DNA of 64,000 nucleotides from a bacterium (GCA_024742665.1 JANSYA010000013.1:34085-98084), one strand, 5' to 3'. Positions 42,242 through 51,014 are shown, numbered from the stretch's first letter. The notes: generated by a model from the letters alone, not told the origin. A program made the numbers and translations.

Positions 42242-43285
42242 ATGGACGCGGAACTCGAAAAACTAAAAACGCAGATCGAAGCCTATTTGACCCGGCGCCT
42301 CGGCGGCGAAGCGACGATCGCATCGATGAAGTCGCTTTCCGGCGGCGCCTGCCAGGACAACTATCTCGTGGACCTGAAGATCGCCGGCGGAAAAGAGGCC
42401 GGCGACTATGGACTGGTCTTGCGCACGGACGCGGGCGCGTCGCTGCTTTCCAGCCTGGGCCGCGCAGAAGAATATCGCGTGGCGAAGGCCGCCTATCAGA
42501 ACGGCGTAACGACGCCGAAACCCTACTGGCTCGAAACGGATATGTCCGCGATCGGCAAGCAGTTCTATTTTATGGAGCGCATCGAAGGCAAGGCCACCGG
42601 TCGCTACGTCGTAAAAGACCGCGAGCTGAATCCCGTGCGCAAAGACTTCGCGCGGCTGCTGGCGGAAAACCTCGCGGGCATTCACGGCGTAACGCCCGCA
42701 AGCGCCGATGACGAACTCAAAAAAGTTCTGAACGCTGTGCCGGCGGACGGCTCGAACGAAATCGCCCTGACGGCGATCCAGAGCCTGCGCGATATGCTCG
42801 CGGATCTACCCGAAGCGCATCCAGCCTTAGAGCTCGCGGTCAACTGGATGGAACAAAACGCGCCGACGACCGACGCTCCTGTTCTGGTCCACGGCGATTT
42901 TCGCACCGGCAATTTCATGGTTTCGCCGGCCGGCCTGCACGGCATCGTCGACTGGGAGTTCGCCCACTGGGGCGACCGCCACGAAGACATCAGTTGGCTG
43001 TGCATGCGCGACTGGCGCTTCGGCAAGTTAAACAAAGAAGTCGGCGGCTTCGCGGACCGCTCCGATTTTTACGCGGCCTACGAAAAAGCCTCCGGACACG
43101 CGGTCGATTCGGCAAAGGTTCGTTTCTGGGAAATCATGGGCAACAGCCGCTGGGCCATCGGTTCGGTCCAGCAGGCCGAACGCCATCTGTCCGGCGCGGA
43201 CAAAGGCATTCAGCTCGCGGCCATCGGTCGCCGCTGCTGCGAAATGGAATACGAAGTAATGAGGTTGATTGATCATGCAGGATAG
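42242..43285 (+). CDS. APH/choline-kinase-family phosphotransferase (LvaA/ACAD10-kinase-like)
   Basis: This 347-residue kinase is of the aminoglycoside phosphotransferase fold. Catalytic loop LVHGDFRTGNFMV (HGDxxxxN) and metal motif GIVDWEFAHWGD are intact. The N-terminal lobe includes SLSGGACQDNYLVDL and LVLRTD. The position directly after an ACAD10/11-like dehydrogenase matches the human ACAD10/11 fusion order of functions and the bacterial LvaA-LvaC pairing. In those systems the kinase phosphorylates the 4-hydroxyl group of acyl-CoA. An antibiotic-resistance role is unlikely in this context. The 3' end overlaps the next gene by 11 bp, indicating tight translational coupling. Confidence 0.9.
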   Translation: MDAELEKLKTQIEAYLTRRLGGEATIASMKSLSGGACQDNYLVDLKIAGGKEAGDYGLVLRTDAGASLLSSLGRAEEYRVAKAAYQNGVTTPKPYWLETDMSAIGKQFYFMERIEGKATGRYVVKDRELNPVRKDFARLLAENLAGIHGVTPASADDELKKVLNAVPADGSNEIALTAIQSLRDMLADLPEAHPALELAVNWMEQNAPTTDAPVLVHGDFRTGNFMVSPAGLHGIVDWEFAHWGDRHEDISWLCMRDWRFGKLNKEVGGFADRSDFYAAYEKASGHAVDSAKVRFWEIMGNSRWAIGSVQQAERHLSGADKGIQLAAIGRRCCEMEYEVMRLIDHAG

Positions 43286-43688
43286 ACCCGAAGCTCCGGC
43301 CTTACTGGACGCCATAGCCGAACTCTTAATCAAAGAAGTGCTGCCATTAGTGCAAAAGCACGGAGACGACGCCCTCGCCTACAAAACCCTGGTGAGCTGG
43401 AATATGCTCGGCGTGGTTTCGCGCGAGTTAAGAAGCGGCGAAGATCTCTTGAACGATGAAATCACGCGCCTGCACGGGCTTCCGGAACTGAAAGACGCGG
43501 CGACGAGCGACGAAACGAACGCGAGCTATATGCAAAAGCTCGCCCGCGTGCGCGAACTCAATCAAAGCCTGTCCGATACGATTCGCGAAAAAAAGATCGG
43601 CCCGGAGAACGCGGCCCTGTGGGAGCACGCCCGCCAGTCTCTAAAAGAAAAGCTGTCGATCTCCAATCCGCGCTTTTCCCAGGACTGA
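43275..43688 (+). CDS. DUF6285-like small partner of the kinase (LvaB-like)
   Basis: The 137-residue helical protein begins MQDRPEAPALLDAIAELLIKEVLPLV and contains YKTLVSWNMLGVVSREL, the pattern of DUF6285 proteins found next to APH-family kinases in proteobacteria. In the levulinate pathway the small LvaB protein is required for LvaA kinase activity, and an equivalent role is inferred here. The ATG at 43275 lies inside the end of the kinase gene, and an in-frame TTG two codons earlier is less likely. The histidine phosphatase follows after 38 bp. Confidence 0.8.
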   Translation: MQDRPEAPALLDAIAELLIKEVLPLVQKHGDDALAYKTLVSWNMLGVVSRELRSGEDLLNDEITRLHGLPELKDAATSDETNASYMQKLARVRELNQSLSDTIREKKIGPENAALWEHARQSLKEKLSISNPRFSQD

Positions 43689-43725
43689 GATATAATCCCC
43701 GCGCCGGCCCGGACAATAAACACAC

Positions 43726-44520
43726 ATGAATGCCAGAGACTCTTCACAGAACGAGAACGAAAGCCAGAGCAAACGCAAACTGTATCTCATTCGCCACGGC
43801 CAGGCCGGCGGCGAAAAGTACAACAAGCTGACGCCTCTCGGCGAAAAACAGGCGCGGGCTCTCGGGGTCTACTTCGCCCGCCAGAAGATCCAGGTCGACC
43901 TGGCCGCGACGGGCACCCTCGAACGCCAGCGCGAAACCTACCAGCTCTTCGCCGAAGCCTTCACGTCCGAAACGGGCCGTCCGCCGCCGGAGCCGACGGT
44001 CGTGCCGGGGCTCGACGAGATCACGCCGGACATCTGGTTTACTCTGGGCGAAGAGCTGCGCCACAAAGATCCGGAGTTTCGCGGCGATTTCAAGCAGTGG
44101 CTGGGGTCTTTGCGCGAAAGCGAAAAGCGCGGCGTGGCCAAAGAAGCTTATATTAACGTGTTAACTCAGGTGATCGAGGTCTGGGTCAAGGGCGATTACG
44201 AAGCAAGCGACATCGAAAGCTTTCAGGATTTTTACGAGCGCGTTCTGGGAACGCGAGCGCAGCTCCCGGGCACCCAGGCGAACAGCGATGCCGACGGCGG
44301 CTCTCCCGCGCGGGACCTGGTCGTGATCAGTTCCGGCACGCCCATCGCGCTCTTGATCGGCAAGGCCCTGGGTTTCGACTTGCAGCGCAGCCTGGAATTC
44401 ACCCGTCGCGTCGCGAACACTTCGCTCAGTATTTTCGAAACATCCGGCGACCTCGCCTGGGAGCCGATCACGATCAACAGTCTCCCGCATTTGAGTCACG
44501 AGATTATGACCGAGATCTGA
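43726..44520 (+). CDS. Histidine phosphatase superfamily protein
   Basis: The 264-residue phosphoglycerate-mutase-like phosphatase has the catalytic RHG in LYLIRHGQAGGEKYNKLTPLGEKQA. The second catalytic histidine region is degenerate: the segment VVISSGTPIALLIGKAL has SSGT where most members have a His (SHG). A 25-residue charged tail precedes the first strand. It is the last gene of the tetR-led run. Related genes commonly close ACAD/APH/DUF6285 clusters, where a phosphatase could reset a phosphorylated intermediate. The replaced second histidine makes activity uncertain. Confidence 0.85.
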   Translation: MNARDSSQNENESQSKRKLYLIRHGQAGGEKYNKLTPLGEKQARALGVYFARQKIQVDLAATGTLERQRETYQLFAEAFTSETGRPPPEPTVVPGLDEITPDIWFTLGEELRHKDPEFRGDFKQWLGSLRESEKRGVAKEAYINVLTQVIEVWVKGDYEASDIESFQDFYERVLGTRAQLPGTQANSDADGGSPARDLVVISSGTPIALLIGKALGFDLQRSLEFTRRVANTSLSIFETSGDLAWEPITINSLPHLSHEIMTEI

Positions 44521-44609
44521 GCTGGATCCGCCCGGCTCAAGCCCGGAATTGAATTGACGCCGGGCCGCCAAATATTAGATTTATGTTATGATCGGGCTCA
44601 AGCAAAGGC

Positions 44610-45200
44610 GTGCGGCCAATCACAGGCACCGATTTCCAGCCCGTCGCTCTGGCGGCCTGCGTGATCTTCACCACCCAATGCTCGGTCGGCCATCCGGTGG
44701 TCGGGATCTTTCCGGCCGATGAATCCGAAGGCGAATCAGACGGCCTGCTGCTTGCGGCCCTGGCGCCCGCTGGCTTGAGCCCGGACGCATCCACGCCGGA
44801 CGGCGGAAGCCCCACGACGCTTACGCCGGTCGTCATTCTGTATACGGGCGCGAATACGGCGGGAGATTTTCGTAACGGCCAGCCGACCGCGCGACAGGGA
44901 GCCGACCTGCACTGCGCGACCGGCCGGACGGCCGTCCAGATCGCGAACAACTGGACCGAACTGCTGGATACCGACACGCCCCTGGCGATGGACCTGCAGA
45001 CCGCGGGAATCTCAACCTTTCGCTGGCGGAGCTTTTCGAACATCGACGGCAGCCTGAGCAGTTTTAACTGCGTCGGCGGCACCAATGCCGCATCGGGCAG
45101 TTCGCGCTACGGCGACCGCGACACCACCGGAACCGACTGGATTTCGGATACGCAAACCTTCTGCAGCGACACCTATCGCCTCCTTTGCGTTTGTTTCTAA
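44610..45200 (+). CDS. DUF1554-like secreted lipoprotein
   Basis: This exported protein is about 196 residues long. The N-terminus has a hydrophobic stretch (VALAACVIFTTQC) that could be a short signal peptide and lipobox. A Pro/Asp/Ser/Gly-rich linker follows, and from about residue 70 a domain resembling leptospiral DUF1554/endostatin-like lipoproteins. This includes VILYTGANTAGDF, paired cysteines, an asparagine-rich W-containing core, and the late DWISDTQTFCSDTYRLLCV. The start is a GTG at 44610 because a TGA lies in frame 21 bp upstream. No Shine-Dalgarno sequence is clear and the signal region is atypical, so the N-terminus is uncertain. It is convergent with the MCP gene. Confidence 0.65.
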   Translation: MRPITGTDFQPVALAACVIFTTQCSVGHPVVGIFPADESEGESDGLLLAALAPAGLSPDASTPDGGSPTTLTPVVILYTGANTAGDFRNGQPTARQGADLHCATGRTAVQIANNWTELLDTDTPLAMDLQTAGISTFRWRSFSNIDGSLSSFNCVGGTNAASGSSRYGDRDTTGTDWISDTQTFCSDTYRLLCVCF

Positions 45201-45241
45201 CGACGCGACTTATTCCGCGCCGTCTTCGCCAGGCTCCGGCT

Positions 45242-47131
45242 TCAGTAGAGACTCATCCCCGTGCGCTGAGCGGCCTGAAGCTCCCCTTCGCCGCCGTGCT
45301 CCTGCGCGCGAAATTTCGCGAGCTGCTTGCTCAAACTCTCCACGATGTCCGTCAGAGACTTCGCGTTCGCGAAAATCTCTTCTGTGCTGATGTACTGATC
45401 GCGCGAGACGACTGCAATCCCTTCGATGCTTGCTGCGGAATCTTCCGCGATGCTTGAAACCTGCTCGATCGTGCTCACGACCCGGGTGGCGCTCTGGGAC
45501 GCACCGGAGGTTTCCTGCGCAATCAAACCGGCTTCTCGTGACGCTTCGCCGGCTCTTTCGAGCACCGTTTCAAAAGCACCGCCCAGTTTTTCGATAACCA
45601 CCGCGCCTTCCTCGACCTGCTGCAATCCCTTCGCCATGGCGCCGTCCGCTTCTTGAATTCGGAACTGAATCTTTTGAATCAATGCGCCGACCGAACCGGC
45701 GGCCTCGGTCGTATTGCCGGCCAGCTTGCCGACTTCGCTCGCGACGACGGCGAAGCCGCGGCCGTGCTCGCCGGCGCGCGCGGCTTCAATCGAAGCGTTC
45801 AGCGCGAGCAAACCGGTCTGATCGGCGATGTTGCCGATTAAAGCGACGATGGTTTCGATTTCCGCGCTCAGATGCAGCAGCTCCGATACGGCGTAGGAAA
45901 CTTTGATCGACGAATCTCGAATCGTACCCATCCGGTCCACGGCTTCCAGCACGTTTTGCCGTCCCTCGACGACGCTCACGCGGGTCGCCTCTGTGATCGA
46001 AACCGATTTTTCCATACTGAGGTTGATCTTCTGAATCATCGAATTTACGGCGTTGATCTCGCCGAAGCTTGCGACCAGGTTTTTTGCGATCGCCTGGGTG
46101 CCGGTCGACAGCTCTTCGAGCCTCAGCGAAACCTGCTGGGCCCCCTGCGCCGAATGTTCGGCGGTGCGGTCCAGCTCGTGGGCCGTCGCTGCGATCTCCT
46201 GGGTCGCCAGCGCGGTGGAGTCGATGAAAGCGGCCAGCTTCTTCAAAAGTCCGTTCATGGAATTGAAGCAAATGTACAGCGCTCCGATGTCGTTGGCCGG
46301 ATACGAATGAAAGTCCGCGACCATCAAATCACCGTCAGAGACCGCTTTCATTTTTTGAATCAGTCGATTTAAGACCCGACGCACATCAAGACTGACTCCG
46401 CTGACCAGAAATCCCATGAAAAGCACCGCCAGCAGAATCATCGCGCCAATCGAAGCCACAGTCGAGTTCGCCTCTTGTTCCACGCGCAGCTTTCGAGCTT
46501 CGGCGCGCCCCTCAACGTGACTGGCGATTTTCGTCACATGGCTGAAAACCGCGAAGGCTTTGTCGCGCTGCGCCTCGGCAGTCTGCAGGGCTCTTGGCTG
46601 ATCCCCCCGCTGAATATGCTCAACGACCAGGGAGCGACCCCGGCGATACTCCAGCAGCTCGCCTTGCAGCAGCTCAATCTGTTCGAGCAAAAACTCGTCC
46701 TGTAGCTCCGCCAGCTTTTCTCTGGTGGCCTTTAGATTCTCATCGATCCGGGCCGCGCGCAGCGGAATATCCTGCAGGTGGGGCTCCACGGCTCCGCGAC
46801 CGCGGTTCACGTTGACAATGGCATGGTACAGATTCGTCCGGTTCGCATTCAGATCGATGCGCACCAGGTTGATCCAGCGCACCGGCTTTAGATTATTTTC
46901 GAATATGACATTTACGGACTCGACCTTCGCCCGGGCCGTCTGATAGCCCTGGTAACCGACGAAGCACATGCACAGAAAGGCGACCCCGAAGGCCAGGGTC
47001 AGTTTGTGGAGCGTGTCCAGATTCGTATAAATACTGGCTATTTTTTTCAGCTGTCGCACGTATACCCCCGTCTGAGACCACCGTAAGACAGGCCCCAAAC
47101 CATAGATTTTTTTATAAAGTTTTCCAGACAA
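45242..47131 (-). CDS. Transmembrane methyl-accepting chemotaxis protein
   Basis: The 629-residue receptor has a cytoplasmic N-tail of about 40 residues and a transmembrane helix (LTLAFGVAFLCMCFVGYQGYQ). A helical periplasmic four-helix-bundle ligand domain (about 70-215), a second helix (SIGAMILLAVLFMGFLVSGV) and a HAMP domain (about 245-300) follow. The long signalling coiled coil contains the conserved tip DQTGLLALNASIEAARAGEHGRGFAVVASEVGKLAGNT. It should form arrays with CheA/CheW encoded elsewhere. No cofactor or Cache motif is seen, so the ligand is unknown. The N-terminal cytoplasmic tail is longer than in typical enteric receptors. Confidence 0.92.
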   Translation of the reverse strand: MSGKLYKKIYGLGPVLRWSQTGVYVRQLKKIASIYTNLDTLHKLTLAFGVAFLCMCFVGYQGYQTARAKVESVNVIFENNLKPVRWINLVRIDLNANRTNLYHAIVNVNRGRGAVEPHLQDIPLRAARIDENLKATREKLAELQDEFLLEQIELLQGELLEYRRGRSLVVEHIQRGDQPRALQTAEAQRDKAFAVFSHVTKIASHVEGRAEARKLRVEQEANSTVASIGAMILLAVLFMGFLVSGVSLDVRRVLNRLIQKMKAVSDGDLMVADFHSYPANDIGALYICFNSMNGLLKKLAAFIDSTALATQEIAATAHELDRTAEHSAQGAQQVSLRLEELSTGTQAIAKNLVASFGEINAVNSMIQKINLSMEKSVSITEATRVSVVEGRQNVLEAVDRMGTIRDSSIKVSYAVSELLHLSAEIETIVALIGNIADQTGLLALNASIEAARAGEHGRGFAVVASEVGKLAGNTTEAAGSVGALIQKIQFRIQEADGAMAKGLQQVEEGAVVIEKLGGAFETVLERAGEASREAGLIAQETSGASQSATRVVSTIEQVSSIAEDSAASIEGIAVVSRDQYISTEEIFANAKSLTDIVESLSKQLAKFRAQEHGGEGELQAAQRTGMSLY

Positions 47132-47184
47132 AGGATATTCTGGAGGGGCCGGTCAACCAGATTCAGAGGCATCCAGGAGACGAT

Positions 47185-47237
47185 GCAAGCCTCCGGTGTG
47201 TTGTGCGTAACGATCGCCAGGAGGACGCGAGGCTTGC
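47185..47237. promoter_or_regulatory. Inverted repeat between an unknown gene and the MCP gene
   Basis: GCAAGCCTC and GAGGCTTGC are perfectly complementary over nine bases with a 35-nt loop. The element lies between the end of the 47265-48197 gene and the MCP start, both on the minus strand. It may be a terminator without a U-tract or a leader structure of the MCP mRNA. Confidence 0.35.
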
Positions 47238-47264
47238 CTTCGACTTTATCCCTCGCGCTCGAAA

Positions 47265-48197
47265 CTATTTTCGCTCACGCTCAAGCGCGATCATCTGCAA
47301 CTTCACGTGCACGCTGGCCAGCAGATTCTGCAAGGCCGTAAGGTGACGGCGCAGCTCGGGATCCTGCTTCTCAAGCGCGCGAGCCTGGAGCGTGCGCACG
47401 GTGTCGCGCACGAAAATCAGATCGCGTTCCCGGGCGACGCGACGGGTGTTCACGAGATACTTAATTTTATTGAATTCATTTTTGCGAAAGTGAATTCGCA
47501 GCAAGAACTCGACGCCGAATTTTTCGACCGCCCGGCCCCAGTCGCCCGACAGATCCATCTGCTCGGCTTCCACGCCGGAAGGCGTATCGATCGCACGCTG
47601 CGGATCGCCGTCTGTATTTGTCCTCGGACTCTCGTCGGGGATCGCGGCGGACGTCGCCCCTGCTTCGGCCCGGGCTCCGAGCAGTTCCTGTAAACGAGCC
47701 TGCTTCGACGCCGGCAGATAGTCGTGACCGCCGCGTTCCAGCAGCTGATCGTACTGATTTAGCATCACGGCCGCGTTTAAGATGCGGCCGATGTGGCTGT
47801 TGTTGTACTTGCGAGTGTCCTGCAGCATCTCCTGGATAATCAGCGTCGCCGTGCGCCGCCGATAAAATTGCTGTTCGTAGGCCGCTTCTAATCGTTCGAA
47901 AATAAAGAGCTTCAAATCTCGCAGGATATCGCTTTCAGCGACGGCGTATCCGTGCAGCGCTTCGACCTTCATGCGCGGATCCGCCTCGACCAGGCGAAAG
48001 GCGATCAGATAGCGCGCCTCGGCCAGTAAATCCAGGGCGGACTGTAGCCGCGATCGATCGCGATAAAAATCCTGTTCGAGCAGGGGCGCGAGATCCGCCA
48101 GAACCGGAATCGGATCGCGATCCCGACGGGCGTTCAGGCGGCGCACTTCGTCGACCAGCATTTGGTACGGACGTAAATCTAATGACTGACTGCTCAT
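47265..48197 (-). CDS. Conserved protein of unknown function
   Basis: This soluble helical protein is about 310 residues long. It begins MSSQSLDLRPYQMLVDEVRRLNARRDRDP; an in-frame ATG at 48287 would add 30 residues that look like leader sequence. The N-terminal half is Leu- and Arg-rich (FERLEAAYEQQFYRRRTATLIIQEML). A Ser/Thr/Asp-rich linker lies near 195-225, and the C-terminal part is strongly helical and ends with many charged residues. No catalytic motif, signal peptide or membrane segment is visible. It is divergent from the HAD-hydrolase gene. No function can be proposed. Confidence 0.75.
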   Translation of the reverse strand: MSSQSLDLRPYQMLVDEVRRLNARRDRDPIPVLADLAPLLEQDFYRDRSRLQSALDLLAEARYLIAFRLVEADPRMKVEALHGYAVAESDILRDLKLFIFERLEAAYEQQFYRRRTATLIIQEMLQDTRKYNNSHIGRILNAAVMLNQYDQLLERGGHDYLPASKQARLQELLGARAEAGATSAAIPDESPRTNTDGDPQRAIDTPSGVEAEQMDLSGDWGRAVEKFGVEFLLRIHFRKNEFNKIKYLVNTRRVARERDLIFVRDTVRTLQARALEKQDPELRRHLTALQNLLASVHVKLQMIALERERK

Positions 48198-48362
48198 GAC
48201 CGGAAATTCAGAGACGCACGAATCATCCAGAGGAGTGCCAGCGCGTCCAGACAGGTTGTTGTATGGGCCAGATTCTTCGAATGTCAATCAATGAAAATCT
48301 CAGGCGCAAAGATTTCGAAAAAATCTCTGGCAAATCCCGGGCCCCGGCCAAGCCTCTGAACG

Positions 48363-49028
48363 ATGCACGCTCCCCGGGCCATTCTCTTCGACGCCGAAGG
48401 CGTGATCGTAGACACCGAAAAGCTATGGGACGAAGGCCAACGCGTCTTTTTGCAACGCCGGGGAATCGCGTACGATCGCGATCGTATCAAACATCTGCTG
48501 GCCGGACGATCTCTGACAGACTCGACCGAAATACTAAAAAATGAATACGAGCCGGGAGCAGAGCTTTCGCGGCTCATCGAAGAACGCCGGACGATTATGC
48601 GCGGACTATTCGCCGACCGGGTGGAATTCGTGCCGGGGTTTCTGGAATTTTTCGCGCGCGTCAAGGCCTCTGATCTGGCGACCGCCGTGGCCACGTCGAT
48701 GTCGCCGGAGTTTTTCGCGGCGATCGACCGTCGCCTGGATCTGCGCGAAAGATTCGGCGGCCGCGTCTATTTTACATCTGATGTTGACGGACGGGCGAAA
48801 CCCGACCCGGCGATTTTTTTATACGCGGCGCGGGCTCTGGACCGCACGCCCGCCGACTGCCTGGTGATCGAAGACAGTCCAGCCGGCGTTGACGCCGCCC
48901 GGGCCGCCGGCATGCGCTGCGTGGCGCTCACGACGACCTTCCCGCGACACAGACTGAACGGAGCCGACTATATCTGCGAAGGCTTCGAACAGATCACGGA
49001 GATGCCGGTCGGACCTGAAATCAAGTAA
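48363..49028 (+). CDS. HAD-family hydrolase (beta-phosphoglucomutase/phosphatase-like)
   Basis: 221 residues, HAD subfamily I with a helical cap. Motif I reads ILFDAEGVIVDTE: the nucleophile Asp is present, but the second acid of DxD is Glu (DAE). Motif II (VATSMS), motif III (AKPDPAIFLYAARAL) and motif IV (VIEDSPAGVDAARAAGM) are intact. The LFDAEGVIVDTEKLW opening and the cap length fit the beta-phosphoglucomutase/phosphatase group. The second acid normally protonates the leaving group, so Glu might still work. The substrate is unknown. It is convergent with the acyltransferase gene, with a hairpin between them. Confidence 0.87.
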   Translation: MHAPRAILFDAEGVIVDTEKLWDEGQRVFLQRRGIAYDRDRIKHLLAGRSLTDSTEILKNEYEPGAELSRLIEERRTIMRGLFADRVEFVPGFLEFFARVKASDLATAVATSMSPEFFAAIDRRLDLRERFGGRVYFTSDVDGRAKPDPAIFLYAARALDRTPADCLVIEDSPAGVDAARAAGMRCVALTTTFPRHRLNGADYICEGFEQITEMPVGPEIK

Positions 49029-49029
49029 A

Positions 49030-49057
49030 CGTAAAACTTATTTGCGAATGTTTTACG
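49030..49057. terminator. Bidirectional terminator-like hairpin
   Basis: CGTAAAAC and GTTTTACG (perfect, 8 bp, 12-nt loop) lie between the convergent HAD and acyltransferase genes. The stem carries A and T runs in the arms. The position between two converging gene ends suggests termination on both strands. Confidence 0.5.
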
Positions 49058-49068
49058 CGAACGCGAGA

Positions 49069-49974
49069 TCAGGATGCGGTGGCGACGCTTTCGGGCGGGC
49101 GTGTCTTCCAGCGACGGTGCACCCAGAAGTACTGTTCCGGAAAGGCGCGAATGTCTTTCTCAAGCGCCTGCACCCAAATTTCGGTATAGTGGCGCAGGCC
49201 TTCTTCGCGATCTTTAAATTTTTTCAAATCGATCATGCCCAGATCTTGAATGCGCAGATGCACCTTGCCGTCGTCGCCGTGCACCGCGCTGTAAAAGAGC
49301 ATGCCCGATCCCGAGATGCCGGCCATTAAAGCCGGACCGCGAAAAGTGGCCGCGGGGCGGTTCATGAAGTCCACGAAGATGCCGGAGCCGCCGGCGTTTT
49401 GATCCGAGACGAATCCAACGCGACCGCCTTTGCGCAGATAGCGAATGGCCTGCTGCGATTCGGCGACTTCGAAAAGGTCGATGCCGCTCGATTCGCGCAT
49501 CTTTTTGTACCAGCCGTCCACCCAGGGATTGCTGAATTTTTTATAGATTCCGCCGCCGTTTAATACGCGGCCGGTGTACTGCACGAGCAGTTCCCAGGTT
49601 CCAAGATGGCCGCAGTTGCAGATCACGCCGGTGCCGCGCGCGAAGGCCGCCTCTTCCGCTTCGCGCGATCCAGGATCGTATACGCAGTGAGTCTCGTAGA
49701 ATTCTTTCGTCATGCGGGGTCCGTAAAAAGAATCCGCAAGCAGCAGTCCCAGATGACGCCAGTTTTTTTTCACGAGATCCTGCACCCAGGCCTCGTCTTT
49801 TTCGGGGAAGGCGTGACGAATATTATCGGCGGCAATGCGCTTCCACTTGCCGCCCAGCGGCGACAGCGCCGCCGCGATACACTTGCCGTATGCAAGACAC
49901 GCACGATACGGCAAAATCTTAAACGGAAGAGAAAACCAGACGATCGCCAGGTAGGCCAGAAAATTACCGATCAT
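49069..49974 (-). CDS. LpxL/HtrB-family lipid A (Kdo2-lipid IV-A) acyltransferase
   Basis: This 301-residue membrane-associated late acyltransferase has an N-terminal anchor helix (MIGNFLAYLAIVWFSLPF) and the family motif DNIRHAFPEKDEAW. Catalytic HLGTWE (HX4E) is at about residue 124, and the GRVGFVSDQNAGGSGIFVDFMNRPAA block is present. The C-terminal WVHRRWKTRP is typical of the family. The enzyme transfers a secondary acyl chain to lipid A, implying LPS in the outer membrane. That is in keeping with Leptospirales, which have LPS, unlike Borrelia or Treponema. It is monocistronic. Confidence 0.93.
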   Translation of the reverse strand: MIGNFLAYLAIVWFSLPFKILPYRACLAYGKCIAAALSPLGGKWKRIAADNIRHAFPEKDEAWVQDLVKKNWRHLGLLLADSFYGPRMTKEFYETHCVYDPGSREAEEAAFARGTGVICNCGHLGTWELLVQYTGRVLNGGGIYKKFSNPWVDGWYKKMRESSGIDLFEVAESQQAIRYLRKGGRVGFVSDQNAGGSGIFVDFMNRPAATFRGPALMAGISGSGMLFYSAVHGDDGKVHLRIQDLGMIDLKKFKDREEGLRHYTEIWVQALEKDIRAFPEQYFWVHRRWKTRPPESVATAS

Positions 49975-50101
49975 AGGCGGTCAGAGTGCACGGGGGCGCG
50001 TTGCTGTCGATCTCTCTTTCCAGCCAGCCCGTCGCAAACGGAACCGGTCAGGCGCGGCACATATTCAATTGACAGAGTCGCGCTTCGCTGCATAAAAGAT
50101 T

Positions 50102-50986
50102 ATGCGCGCAGCGATACTGATCGGGATTCTGGCCGGCGCGATCGCCTGCACTCCGGCCAGCGGGAACGAACCTGGCTCCCCGGCTGATCTGAAAACTGAT
50201 CTCGAAGACTATTTAAAGGCGCAATTCACTTATGTAATCGACCTGCAGGGCTTTTATATTGTGAGTTCGGATGAGCCGCCCCTGCACGCCTCGCCGGAAT
50301 CGGTCTCCGCGGAAGAGGCGGCCATTTACGCGGCGGATATTTTCGCCGCCATGCTCGACCAGAACAATGACGGCAGGATCGACAGGCCGCGTCTGCTCGA
50401 ATCGTTAAGAAAACATCTCGTTTTCGGAATCGGCTATGAGCGCACCCTGGAGAAACATGAAGAATACGTAGAACGCAATCTCGATCGCTACATGATGTCG
50501 ATGAAAACCGATATCTGGGATCTCCAGTTGGATTTTGAAAAATTCGAGATCGAACCCGGGGAAGCTCTGAACTCATCAACCTGGCGACCACCTGGAACCG
50601 GAGCCCTCCGCGAAGAAGCGTATCACACCATAACCGAAGCCATGCGTTACTACAATTCAGCCTGGTCTTTCGATCGCGGCTCCAAACTTCACACCTGGAT
50701 GGCCGCGGATCGCAAGCGCGGCCTGTATGATACCGAGGAACAAAACATCGAGGAAGACGGTCAGTACGACGACGCTACGGCGGTGAATGAATTGATCCAT
50801 CAGGTCTGGATTTTCGATCAAGCCGGAGCCGCCGACCAATTGACCGCGAATCAGAAACGAATTCTGAAACTTATCCGGCGGTCGGGACTCGATTTAAATG
50901 TAAACGGTCGTCGCGACGGGCGAAGACTCTACAAAATTTATGAATGCGCGCGAGGAAATTGCGCCATCCGACGCGCACAGCCATAA
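50102..50986 (+). CDS. EF-hand-containing lipoprotein of unknown function
   Basis: The 294-residue lipoprotein has a short basic start, a hydrophobic core and lipobox LAGAIAC at residues 10-16. The acidic mature part contains a canonical EF-hand loop DQNNDGRIDRPRLLE (Asp, Asn, Asp, Gly, Ile and a late Glu at calcium-ligand positions), near residue 90. A second similar loop is not obvious, although LDLNVNGRRDGRRL near the C-terminus has a partial pattern. The rest is helical and acidic. It is probably a periplasmic or surface calcium-binding protein. There are no recognised homologues. It is divergent from the acyltransferase. Confidence 0.75.
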   Translation: MRAAILIGILAGAIACTPASGNEPGSPADLKTDLEDYLKAQFTYVIDLQGFYIVSSDEPPLHASPESVSAEEAAIYAADIFAAMLDQNNDGRIDRPRLLESLRKHLVFGIGYERTLEKHEEYVERNLDRYMMSMKTDIWDLQLDFEKFEIEPGEALNSSTWRPPGTGALREEAYHTITEAMRYYNSAWSFDRGSKLHTWMAADRKRGLYDTEEQNIEEDGQYDDATAVNELIHQVWIFDQAGAADQLTANQKRILKLIRRSGLDLNVNGRRDGRRLYKIYECARGNCAIRRAQP

Positions 50987-51014
50987 AGACAATTCTCCGT
51001 CTGGTCCATCCAGA

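Noticed and set aside
42242..43285. Aminoglycoside resistance gene
   Set aside because: The APH fold is present, but the gene is locked between an ACAD10/11-like dehydrogenase and a DUF6285 gene, which fits acyl-CoA metabolism.
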